This document shows positions 1 to 7,728 of a stretch of DNA of 13,463 bases, piece after piece (position 1 is the stretch's first letter; each line of letters starts with the position of its first letter). The notes under the pieces were generated by a model. The model was not told the DNA's origin. It was given only the letters and a program-made list of their open reading frames with translations, and ran no database searches. This DNA is from Caldisericaceae bacterium (GTDB taxonomy: Bacteria > Calditrichota > Calditrichia > Calditrichales > Calditrichaceae): positions 1 to 13,463 of the forward strand of contig JAGHBR010000179.1 in NCBI GenBank assembly GCA_021160885.1. Direction: 5' to 3'. The translations under genes and the position numbers were made by a program.

Positions 1-49
1 AAAAAAAGATGGAAAATTTGTGTGAGATATTTTTTTTAAGTTTATTTAC

Positions 50-67
50 TTGTAATATTTCTTACAA
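50..67. promoter_or_regulatory. 18-bp perfect dyad with -10-like box upstream of the 443-aa gene
   Basis: TTGTAA (50-55), a 6-nt spacer and TTACAA (62-67) form a perfect inverted repeat in the A+T-rich leader of the gene starting at 109. TACAAT at 63-68 matches the sigma70 -10 box at five of six positions and overlaps the right arm; the matching -35 region (about 41-46) is poor. An operator overlapping a promoter would explain the arrangement, but A+T-rich DNA gives such dyads by chance, so both the promoter and the operator are tentative. Confidence 0.3.
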
Positions 68-108
68 TATCTTAACTTTTATCGATTAAATAACAGGTAA
101 AAATCATA

Positions 109-1440
109 ATGAGACATTACTTCATTATATTTTGTTTTTTACTACTTGATCTTTCCTTTGCTCAGGAAAAGCAAATTCCTCTGTTGCCCGAAAAAAATAT
201 TGTGACTGTCAAGCCGGAAATCAACCAGCAATTTAATCTATTTCCCGAATATGAGCGTTTAGTGAGTGTTCGCTTGTTTAAAAGTTCGGATAGCAGCTAT
301 GTTTTGCAAATCTTATTTGAGAAAAACAATTCCCACTATCAGATACGCAAGCCTTTAACTCCTGCCAGCCTGGCGGAGCTGCGAAAACAACTATTAGAAA
401 AAATGCGTCCCCGACAGATGGCGCTTGACCAGCAGGGTCGCACCAAATTACTCATCGCCTCAACTACTCTATCGTTAGGTTATTATGGCTGGGTTTTACC
501 CATCGCCCTGGAGGTAAATAGCGGAAAATTGGCGGTTGCCCTGTACATGTTCTCCGGAAGTTCAGGCTTTTTTATTCCCTATCTGCTTACCAAAGACAGA
601 CCGGTTTCCAATGCTGCTTTTCATCTGGCTAACTATGGTGCAACTAGAGGGATTGTACATGGCATGTTTTTGCCCCTGGTCTTTAAATCCCACGTCAAGG
701 GCGAAACGGTGTTACTTTCCAGTGTTGCGACCAGTGTGCTTGAAGGCGTTGCCGGTTACACGGTGGCCACCAATTACCAATTGCCTTTGAGTACGGCCGA
801 AACTATCTCCGTAGGCGGTGATTTTGGCGCGCTATTGGGTATGAATTTTGCCGTCACGGCTGGTTTTTTTGATGATGCAAGCGGGGGGAGCGCCAGCATT
901 TTAGCTGGTTCTGCCCTGGGTCTTGCCGGTGGCTGGTATTTGACTACCAGGCAGCATTATTCGCGGGGAGATGCACGGGTGCTTGAATCAACGGCTCTGC
1001 TTGGCGCTTACCTCCCCATTGCCCTCGTTGATCTAACGGATTCCCGGGACAGTAAAACCTTTGCCGCTGCCTCTATGGCTGGTACACTATTAGGGCTTGG
1101 TTATGGCCATTATTTACTAAAAGACAAAGATTTCGCCTACAATCATGGATTGTTTATTGAGTTAAGTGAGATAGCCGCAGGGTTCTTAGCGGCCGGTTTT
1201 GCCTATTTATTAACTCCTGAAGATAGCGGAAATTTGCACAAAATCGTTTTAACCAGTAGCGCGGTTGGGGCAACCATTGGCTTTTCGCTGATGTACAACA
1301 ATTTTGTAAACAAAGCTAAACTGAAGAATTCAAAGATTTCAATGAAGGTAAATTTTTCTCCACTGGGATTGTTGAGTTTAAAAAATGCCCGGGGCAGGCA
1401 ATTCACGCCTCCCCTGTTCAGCGCACAAATCCTTTTTTAA
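109..1440 (+). CDS. Exported hypothetical protein with Gly/Ala-rich hydrophobic repeats
   Basis: I do not recognise a named family. Residues 1-18 form a signal peptide (hydrophobic FIIFCFLLLDLSFA, then Q). A polar region to about 110 includes a Lys/Arg-rich stretch at 92-113. From about 111 to 400 come Gly/Ala-rich hydrophobic segments that look like degenerate repeats of 55-60 residues, at about 198-258, 259-314, 315-374 and 375-400 (partial). Each has an S/A-rich segment with small-residue spacing (LGLAGGWYLT, LGLGYGHYLL), a polar turn, and a second segment (LLGAYLPIAL, AAGFLAAGFAYLL). The protein ends in a beta-strand-like stretch with a terminal Phe, as many outer-membrane proteins do, so an envelope location is likely but which membrane is unclear. 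The only Shine-Dalgarno candidate is AACAGG, rather far from the ATG. The gene is convergent with the CotH-protein gene, with 23 bp between the stops, so it is probably a separate unit from the glucan cluster. Confidence 0.85.
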   Translation: MRHYFIIFCFLLLDLSFAQEKQIPLLPEKNIVTVKPEINQQFNLFPEYERLVSVRLFKSSDSSYVLQILFEKNNSHYQIRKPLTPASLAELRKQLLEKMRPRQMALDQQGRTKLLIASTTLSLGYYGWVLPIALEVNSGKLAVALYMFSGSSGFFIPYLLTKDRPVSNAAFHLANYGATRGIVHGMFLPLVFKSHVKGETVLLSSVATSVLEGVAGYTVATNYQLPLSTAETISVGGDFGALLGMNFAVTAGFFDDASGGSASILAGSALGLAGGWYLTTRQHYSRGDARVLESTALLGAYLPIALVDLTDSRDSKTFAAASMAGTLLGLGYGHYLLKDKDFAYNHGLFIELSEIAAGFLAAGFAYLLTPEDSGNLHKIVLTSSAVGATIGFSLMYNNFVNKAKLKNSKISMKVNFSPLGLLSLKNARGRQFTPPLFSAQILF

Positions 1441-1463
1441 ATTGAGTTTTGGATGCTCGCATT

Positions 1464-4007
1464 CTATTTAATCATGACGACTTTAATCGTCTGACTCTGC
1501 CCTGTGTGCGCATTGACTAAACGGACAAAATAAAGACTACTGGCTTTATTGACTAAATTCAATTGAAATTGACTTTGACCAGCTTGCAATTTACCCTGAT
1601 AAATCGTATTCAGCCGCCGGCCGTTTAAATCGAACAAATCAAGCTGGACTGACGCTGCTGCCGAAAGTTCAATTTTAATGGTCACTTGCCCGTTAAAAGG
1701 ATTTGGATAGGCATTTAACAACATGAAGTTGTCTGGCAACGAAACGCTCGTCTCAAGGTTGGTTGGGAAGAGGCGCATCTTCACCTGACCGAATAACGAA
1801 GGCCGGGCATTATCGCTATTGGCCCACCAGCCTAATTTGCCATCCCGAATGCCACCATCGTCGTCATCATTCACCTGTAAGTCAAAACCGATCAGTTTAC
1901 CATTCTTAGCCCTACTGTTTAAGACCGACCAGGGAAAGGCAATTTCCGTCTGATAGCCGTCTTCCATTATTCGCGGAACATATGTAATGCCTTTTACTGC
2001 ATTAAATTGCGTTTCCACAATCAGTGAATCCTGAAAGGTAAAACGATAGTGAAAATCGCCTAAATCATAATAGGAAGATTTGGAGTTATCCATGTCAAAA
2101 TAAACTTCCAGATCATCATCCAGGAAAAGATTGTCGCCGGAATCGCGTACTTTAGCATCATCAATAATACGAGTTAACAGGTAAATGGCATTTTCATCCC
2201 AGGCCAGTTTAAATTTAACAGAAAGGTCTTGCTCATTGTCGATGGATCCCATTAAGATTTTTTCGGCTGACTGCCAGGCATATTGATCCCACACGGCATC
2301 TTCCAGACCATCAATGACGATTGGAGTAGTTGTTTTTAAGCAGACCAGCCCGTCTTTAGTGGTAAAGGGTTTGGTTCTAAAAGAAATTTGCGGATTGTTG
2401 ACAGAACGATTCCCTGCAAAATCACGGGTTTTCACCATGACTTCAAAGCTTTGATCATCCAGCAAATCTCCGATTGTGGCGCTGTTATTGCGTGTGGAAA
2501 GGACGTATTGGCCATTTAAGTACAGATCATATCCGGCGACGCCTACATTGTCCGAAGCAACACTCCAGGAGAGCGAAACACTTGAATGATCCACATCAAC
2601 CACAGTTACCCGGTTTGGCGGCAGAGGGGGAACCTGATCAAACAGTTGGGAATCCATCCACTGCAATCGCTCTTTAATCCAGTTTTTCATCCAATTGATT
2701 TCGTCCTGCCAGGTTTGACCAATGTAGTAGTTGGGCCAAACATATTGATTCAAAACCGGCCAGCGCTCAAAATTTCTTTGCTGCGCCTCGCTTAAGGTGT
2801 CGACGTAAGAATCGATCAAGCCCCAAACGTGATCCAGTGACAATGTCGATTGCCTGAGTTCGGAATAACGCTGAATAATCTGTTTGACAAACACACTGTC
2901 GCTCATCATCTTTTCCCACCAGAACGGCACCATAAAGGGATCGTTCCAGTCACGGAACTGGGAATCGTAATTGATAAACACCTGCCAGCCGCTGATCTGG
3001 TAACCGTGATAATAATTGGCATTGCCAAAACCAAGATTAAAATCCCAGATAGGCCCCATGTGCATTTTAGGGTCTTTACTGTCCCTGTCTTTGTACATAA
3101 AGCTGCTTAAGCGATAGCCATCAACATTCTTGGAAATTTCGTTCAAAATAAAAAAATCAATAAAAGATTGTAAATCGACCAACGGGTAATAACCGCTGTC
3201 CGGATCCATGAATGTGTTGGCAAAAAGTTTTTTCTCAAAATTAAAGATCCATTTTTGAATGTAAGCCTTTTGCTGACTTATAATTTCATCTGGTTTTGGG
3301 TAATGGTACTGATAATAGATGCGTGGCAAAGCGCCCGGATAAGGCGGGAAAATAGATTGCCAGCCATCAACCTCTTCTCCGGCGGTTTTGTCAATTTTTA
3401 TGATGTAACCACCGGTTAAATCATCGCCGGCTATTTCATCCGGATTTAATTTGGAGATGTTAACCCGATGTTTGTCACGTTTAATCTTTTCCATCAGAAT
3501 GTAAACACCCCGGTAATCGCCATTTAATATTAGCTCGCAGAAACGGGTTCGACTGGCATACTGCCCTATTTCACGGCTTAACTGGTAGATCAGCACATTA
3601 CGGATCAGGGTCTTGTCGCTGTAAGGGCCGTTTAAAATCCAATCATTTTCTTTTGGCAAACCTAACAGCGAAACATTCAGGTTTTCTCCTGTTTCCGTCT
3701 GAGTCTCAAGAGCGTATTGCTTTTTGGGGAACATCTGCGAACTTGAGCCGCGCAATTCAATGGCGATTTTGCCCTGAAAATGGTTAAATGGTTGGTGCAG
3801 GTAATTTCTTTGCCCCGGACCATTGTAAATGATGCCCATGTCGGCCACAATCCGGTAATCATCAGGAATGGCTTTACCGTGCGTGTCAATGACCACGATT
3901 GGCAAATTCGAAGATTCAAAAGCCAGATCACCGGCCTGCAGGGAGTTTACAAGGGTCAAACTTAGCGTAAAAACAAGAAATCCTAAAACAAGTTTTTTTA
4001 AATACAT
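1464..4007 (-). CDS. Secreted CotH-kinase protein with FN3, CBM9-like and T9SS sorting domains
   Basis: This 847-aa secreted multidomain protein begins with a signal peptide (residues 1 to about 25, ending SLQA). A CotH atypical-kinase domain at about 35-455 shows IELRGSSSQMFPKK (83-96), NDWILNGPYSDKTLIRN (121-137), LMEKIKRD (171-178), D296 in KNVDGYRLS, and D322 in IWDFNLGFGN. Those two Asp match the conserved acidic active-site positions of CotH kinases, which phosphorylate secreted or spore-coat proteins. A fibronectin type III domain follows (about 462-545), then a CBM9/DOMON-like carbohydrate-binding domain (about 560-747, starting IDGLEDAVWD and containing DDDLEVYFD), then a T9SS type A sorting module (about 762-847, YPNPFNG to the C-terminal VMIK). 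It should reach the cell surface or medium. The gene is last in the glucanase-transporter series, 79 bp after the second symporter, with no terminator in the gap. The start is ATG with a weak TTAGG upstream, supported by the signal peptide. Its substrate is unknown; a neighbour-encoded or surface protein is only a guess. Confidence 0.9.
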   Translation of the reverse strand: MYLKKLVLGFLVFTLSLTLVNSLQAGDLAFESSNLPIVVIDTHGKAIPDDYRIVADMGIIYNGPGQRNYLHQPFNHFQGKIAIELRGSSSQMFPKKQYALETQTETGENLNVSLLGLPKENDWILNGPYSDKTLIRNVLIYQLSREIGQYASRTRFCELILNGDYRGVYILMEKIKRDKHRVNISKLNPDEIAGDDLTGGYIIKIDKTAGEEVDGWQSIFPPYPGALPRIYYQYHYPKPDEIISQQKAYIQKWIFNFEKKLFANTFMDPDSGYYPLVDLQSFIDFFILNEISKNVDGYRLSSFMYKDRDSKDPKMHMGPIWDFNLGFGNANYYHGYQISGWQVFINYDSQFRDWNDPFMVPFWWEKMMSDSVFVKQIIQRYSELRQSTLSLDHVWGLIDSYVDTLSEAQQRNFERWPVLNQYVWPNYYIGQTWQDEINWMKNWIKERLQWMDSQLFDQVPPLPPNRVTVVDVDHSSVSLSWSVASDNVGVAGYDLYLNGQYVLSTRNNSATIGDLLDDQSFEVMVKTRDFAGNRSVNNPQISFRTKPFTTKDGLVCLKTTTPIVIDGLEDAVWDQYAWQSAEKILMGSIDNEQDLSVKFKLAWDENAIYLLTRIIDDAKVRDSGDNLFLDDDLEVYFDMDNSKSSYYDLGDFHYRFTFQDSLIVETQFNAVKGITYVPRIMEDGYQTEIAFPWSVLNSRAKNGKLIGFDLQVNDDDDGGIRDGKLGWWANSDNARPSLFGQVKMRLFPTNLETSVSLPDNFMLLNAYPNPFNGQVTIKIELSAAASVQLDLFDLNGRRLNTIYQGKLQAGQSQFQLNLVNKASSLYFVRLVNAHTGQSQTIKVVMIK

Positions 4008-4086
4008 TCTAAACCTAATTTGGTAAAATGGTTATTCTGCTCTTTAAAAGCCTTTCAGATCCACATTGTTTACCTTCTACCTCAAT

Positions 4087-5994
4087 TTATTCCGCCACTG
4101 TCTCAAAGCCACGCTTCTTCAAATCCAGATAAATCAGATAACCGGCCGCTACTCCCACCAAAAGGATAAACAGGCCTTTGAAATAATTGGTAAACAGAAA
4201 TTCTCCCAAACCGAACAAAAAGGCGTACACCATAATCACGCCCAGTAGCCAATCCAGAAACAATCGCCCGAACCCACTGTCGCCTTTTACTTCCGGTACC
4301 ATTTTCTGAATGTAATTCCAGCCAATGCCGCCGGGATGGGTTCTTTTGTAAAAGGCTTTTAGTTTTTCTAACTGAACTGGCTTTGTCAAATAAGTAACGA
4401 CCAACCAGACCACGGTGGTTCCAAAAACAGTCGGGTAAAGCGTAATGGGTGATTTTAAGCCAAGCACGTAAACGGAAAAAGGGTAAATCAAAAGCGGAGC
4501 GATCATGGCCGAAATTTCGGACCAGGCGTTAATGCGCCACCAGTACCAGCGCAAAATGAGAACGGCGCCCATGCCGGCGCTGGCATTAATAATGAATTCC
4601 CAGGCGCCTGAAATAGTGGTTAAAAAGTATTTTGTCACCAGAAGGGAAAAAATCGTCATAAAAATAATACCCAGGCGTGAGATGATGACGTAGTGCTGTT
4701 CCGATGCCTTTGTTTTCACAAACCGACGGTAAAAATCATTAATTAAATAAGATGTGCCCCAGTTTAACTGCGAGGCAATGGTTGACATGTAAGCGGCTAA
4801 AAATACGGCAATTAACAATCCTAACAGCCCTGGAGGCAGGTAACGCAACATCAATTTGGGGTACATTACGCCAGGATCAACGGTGTTTTCGTATTTTTCG
4901 TACATGGCTTTGAATTCAGGTGTGTTGAATTGCGGATCGTCCGATTGCAATAGGGCTTTGTTTTGAAAAGCCTGTTCTACCCTGGCAAAAAGTGCCGGAT
5001 TTTCCTGTTTAATCATTTCAGGATTTTGCGAACGGGGTAAAATGACCAGAGCAGCCAAAGCCACAATAATCCACGGCCAGGGCCGAACAGCGTAATGCGC
5101 AATGGTGAACCACAAAGTCGCAAACAAACTATGTTTTTCATCCTTGGCCGACATCATGCGCTGGGCAATGTAACCACCGCCGCCGGGGTCTGCGCCCGGA
5201 TACCAGGTCGACCACCATTGTAAGCCAATGTGCGCAATAAAGGCGCCTACGGAGAGCGCCAGTGCGCCGCCTGTAATGCCTGTGGATGTGACCTCTCCGA
5301 TTTTGGGAAAGAAATTAATAATTTGTGGATTCAATTTTGCTTTTAAAGCCGCCATGCCCCCTACCTGAGGCAGTTGCACTACAATCACGGCTAAAACAAT
5401 GCAACCGATCATAGCAAAAACAAATTGAAAGCTATCCGTTCGAGCCGTACCTAAAAGTCCGGAGGCAGAAGCGTAAATGGCAATAATTGAAGCTGCAATT
5501 ACGACCAGTAAAAAGGCGTTAAATTCAGGCAGGACGACAGAGAAGATTTTTTCCATGGCTTTGTTAACCCAGCCCATCACAATGGCGTTCATGAAAAGTC
5601 CCAGATAGACAGCCCTGAAACCACGCAAAGCAGCTGCTGCTTTACCATCGTAGCGCAATTCTACAAATTCAACATCCGTCATGATGCCGGCCCGGCGCCA
5701 TAATCTGGCAAAGAAAAAGACGGTTAACATACCTCCAATAGCCAGATTCCACCACAACCAGTTTCCGGCAATCCCGTTACGGGCCACTAACTCGGTTACT
5801 GCCAGCGGCGTGTCTGCAGCAAAAGTCGTAGCCACCATGGCCGTACCCGCAAGATACCATGGTAAATTTCGGCCGGAAAGAAAAAAGTTGCCTGTGCTCT
5901 CACCGGCGCGTCTGGTATAGTAGGCGGCAATTCCAAAAATAATCAGAAAAAAACTGACAATAACAGTAAGGTCTAACCAATTAAGATGTTGCAC
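4087..5994 (-). CDS. SSS-family Na+/solute symporter, substrate unknown
   Basis: This 635-aa inner-membrane symporter of the sodium:solute symporter (SLC5/SSS) family has about 13-14 hydrophobic segments. Visible family features, numbered from the chosen start, include the first helix (LNWLDLTVIV at 5-14), the unwound first core helix (ATTFAADTPLAVTEL, about 55-69), a Trp/Gly-rich stretch (LQWWSTWYPG, then DPGGGGYIAQR, about 258-279) and the Na+-site helix with FLAAYMSTIAS (about 398-408). It lacks the Asn/His/Gln sugar contacts of the SGLT-type neighbour, so it belongs to a different SSS subgroup; a sugar or carboxylate is possible. I chose GTG at 5994 because AAAGGAG lies 9 nt upstream and the protein then begins right at its first helix. 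The frame stays open to a GTG at 6063 and has an ATG at 6015, but neither has a good Shine-Dalgarno sequence. It is co-directional with its neighbours, 114 bp after the SGLT-type gene and 79 bp before the CotH-protein gene. Confidence 0.9.
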   Translation of the reverse strand: MQHLNWLDLTVIVSFFLIIFGIAAYYTRRAGESTGNFFLSGRNLPWYLAGTAMVATTFAADTPLAVTELVARNGIAGNWLWWNLAIGGMLTVFFFARLWRRAGIMTDVEFVELRYDGKAAAALRGFRAVYLGLFMNAIVMGWVNKAMEKIFSVVLPEFNAFLLVVIAASIIAIYASASGLLGTARTDSFQFVFAMIGCIVLAVIVVQLPQVGGMAALKAKLNPQIINFFPKIGEVTSTGITGGALALSVGAFIAHIGLQWWSTWYPGADPGGGGYIAQRMMSAKDEKHSLFATLWFTIAHYAVRPWPWIIVALAALVILPRSQNPEMIKQENPALFARVEQAFQNKALLQSDDPQFNTPEFKAMYEKYENTVDPGVMYPKLMLRYLPPGLLGLLIAVFLAAYMSTIASQLNWGTSYLINDFYRRFVKTKASEQHYVIISRLGIIFMTIFSLLVTKYFLTTISGAWEFIINASAGMGAVLILRWYWWRINAWSEISAMIAPLLIYPFSVYVLGLKSPITLYPTVFGTTVVWLVVTYLTKPVQLEKLKAFYKRTHPGGIGWNYIQKMVPEVKGDSGFGRLFLDWLLGVIMVYAFLFGLGEFLFTNYFKGLFILLVGVAAGYLIYLDLKKRGFETVAE

Positions 5995-6003
5995 GCTTAA
6001 ATA

Positions 6004-6010
6004 CTCCTTT
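6004..6010 (-). promoter_or_regulatory. Ribosome binding site deciding a GTG start (second symporter)
   Basis: On the minus strand AAAGGAG sits 9 nt before GTG at 5992-5994. It is the only strong Shine-Dalgarno match near the N-terminus of this frame, and it would be internal to the gene if the upstream ATG (6015) or GTG (6063) were used. Confidence 0.65.
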
Positions 6011-6028
6011 TTCATCCCATTGAGCAAT

Positions 6029-6057
6029 TTTTTGAAGATAAGGAATTTTTCAAGATA
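6029..6057. repeat. 12-bp direct repeat, 17-bp period, in the leader of the second symporter
   Basis: On the plus strand TTTTTGAAGATA (6029-6040) and TTTTTCAAGATA (6046-6057) match at 11 of 12 positions. They lie 35-63 bp upstream of the chosen GTG start. The pair could be a tandem regulator site, but it is A+T-rich and short, so chance is possible. Confidence 0.3.
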
Positions 6058-6070
6058 GTGCACAATTTTG

Positions 6071-6087
6071 TTTGTACACAGGACAAA
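6071..6087. promoter_or_regulatory. TTTGT-N7-ACAAA dyad upstream of the second symporter
   Basis: TTTGT (6071-6075) and ACAAA (6083-6087) are separated by 7 nt. The dyad lies about 77-93 bp before the chosen symporter start, in the spacer after the SGLT-type gene. Its spacing and right half (GGACAAA) resemble the dyad in front of the glucanase at 9582-9600 (GGACAAT), which suggests, weakly, a shared regulator and an internal promoter. Confidence 0.25.
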
Positions 6088-6108
6088 TTAACTTCAATAC
6101 CAAGCAGT

Positions 6109-7710
6109 TTAGAGAAAGAGGCTGTAAATACCAAAAATTAATCCCAGCAAAACAATGGACAAAGCCAATTGCGTACTGCTGTAGGCCGATAAAAAACCTT
6201 TGTTTGAAGTAATGGTCAAACTGAATCCTGGAATATTAATTTGCTGAGCCTGTTTGTCTTTAATCCAGCTAACTGCAAAAAGAATGGTTGTTGAAAACAA
6301 AAACAAAAAAATGGCAAAATGCAGAAAATTAATCTGAACAAACCAATTAAAAGTACCTAAGTCAATCTGATATGCTTTAACAATCATTTCCAGCACCAGG
6401 CGTAAGCCTCCAATGAGTCCACCGAGAACCAGCGAATAAAAGGCGCCCTGCCCATTGATTCTTTTACTGAAAACACCCAGAATAAAAACTGCGGCAATCG
6501 GGGGTGCAATGTAGGCCTGCAAACTCTGCAAAGAGAGATAAATTTGCTCATTAAACAAACGAGTTAAGGGAATCCACAAAATAGCGGTAATGACCATAAT
6601 AGTACTGGCCAATCTGCCCACTAACACTAATTTTCGTTCGCTGGCGGCCGGATTAAAAATACGGTAAAAATCCATGGTAAACAATGTTGCGGTGCTGTTA
6701 AACACAGCTGCTAATGAAGACATCATGGCTGCTAAAAATCCTGCTAATACAATGCCCCGTAATCCAACCGGCAGATAACTTGCTGAAAAAAGCAGACTGA
6801 TGATCTGATCTCCTCTGGCCTCAGGAAACAAAAGAATGGAAATCATACCCGGCAAAATCATTAAAACTGCCGGAAGCAGTTTTAGAAAACCGGTAAAAAT
6901 GGTGGCGGTGCGCGCCTGTTCCAGATTTTTAGCGCTCAACACTCTTTGTACAATGTATTGATCCGTACACCAATACCAGATAGCCAGAATCGGCGCGCCA
7001 AAAATAATGCCTGTCCAGGGAAAGTCCGGGTCGCTCATGGGGCGAAAAACATCAAAATAACTGGCAGGCAATGATTGGATTAATTGATTGAACCCACCAA
7101 TCTTGTGTAATCCGACAAAAGTCAAAATAGCTGAACCTATTAGCAGGACAAACATTTGAAAAATATGCGTGATCATCACAGCCCTTAAACCACCGACAAT
7201 GGTGTAAATTCCGGTAATGACGACCATAACCAGGGCAGAAGTGTAAATGTCCCAGCCCAACATGGCATTTAATAGTAATCCCCCGGCAAACAAGGTTATG
7301 GCAATTTTGGTTAGCACATAGGCTAAAATGGAAATGCTGGTTAAATAGATTCTGGTCGCTCGGCCAAAGCGTTTCTCTAAAAACTCGGGTATGGTAAATA
7401 CTCTGGCTTTTAAAAACAGGGGCGCAAAAAACCAACCCAAAGCCAGCAAAGCAATAATGGCCATCCATTCAAAATGCCCGACAACCAGACCATTTTGCGC
7501 CCCTGAACCAGCCAGACCAACCAGATGTTCTGTGGAAATATTCGTTACAAACAATGAAGCGCCTATGGCTAACCAACCCATGCGGCGATCCGCTAAAAAA
7601 TAACCTTCCGGAGTTTCACTCTGATGCCGGCTGCTCCAAAAACCGATGACAAAAAGCAATAAAGTGTACAAAACCACAATGATCAGATCAAGACCGGCTA
7701 CCGTACCCAC
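6109..7710 (-). CDS. SGLT-type Na+/sugar symporter
   Basis: This 533-aa inner-membrane SSS symporter is close in sequence pattern to Vibrio vSGLT and human SGLT1 and probably carries glucose, galactose or a similar hexose into the cell with Na+. Residues aligning with SGLT1 sugar contacts are all present: N57 and H62 (TNISTEHLVGLAG), E81 (HFEWMA), Y246 and W247 (WYWCTDQYIVQR), K277 (FLKLLP) and Q395 (SLQSLQAYIAPP). The Na2-site positions are also kept: I58, A328, S331 and S332 (AAMMSSLA). It has about 14 hydrophobic segments. GTG at 7710 is the start; it lies 18 bp after the stop of the GH16 gene, with AGAAGG and GAGAG-like sequences in the gap, so translation is probably coupled to the glucanase. 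Co-transcription with a secreted beta-glucanase supports uptake of glucose or short glucans, although oligosaccharide transport by this family is not usual. Confidence 0.93.
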   Translation of the reverse strand: MGTVAGLDLIIVVLYTLLLFVIGFWSSRHQSETPEGYFLADRRMGWLAIGASLFVTNISTEHLVGLAGSGAQNGLVVGHFEWMAIIALLALGWFFAPLFLKARVFTIPEFLEKRFGRATRIYLTSISILAYVLTKIAITLFAGGLLLNAMLGWDIYTSALVMVVITGIYTIVGGLRAVMITHIFQMFVLLIGSAILTFVGLHKIGGFNQLIQSLPASYFDVFRPMSDPDFPWTGIIFGAPILAIWYWCTDQYIVQRVLSAKNLEQARTATIFTGFLKLLPAVLMILPGMISILLFPEARGDQIISLLFSASYLPVGLRGIVLAGFLAAMMSSLAAVFNSTATLFTMDFYRIFNPAASERKLVLVGRLASTIMVITAILWIPLTRLFNEQIYLSLQSLQAYIAPPIAAVFILGVFSKRINGQGAFYSLVLGGLIGGLRLVLEMIVKAYQIDLGTFNWFVQINFLHFAIFLFLFSTTILFAVSWIKDKQAQQINIPGFSLTITSNKGFLSAYSSTQLALSIVLLGLIFGIYSLFL

Positions 7711-7728
7711 TATCTCTCTTTTTACCTT

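Noticed and set aside
1441..1463. Bidirectional terminator between the convergent stops.
   Set aside because: The only dyad (ATGC-TC-GCAT) has a 2-nt loop and no adjacent T run in a suitable place.
5995..6063. In-frame N-terminal extension of the second symporter to GTG 6063 or ATG 6015.
   Set aside because: No Shine-Dalgarno sequence precedes those codons, and the added residues are not symporter-like; AAAGGAG-N9-GTG at 5994 is much better.
7052..7468. 138-codon frame on the minus strand inside the SGLT-type gene.
   Set aside because: It is a frame-shifted reading of a clearly real membrane protein, with His/Cys-rich sequence typical of shadow frames.
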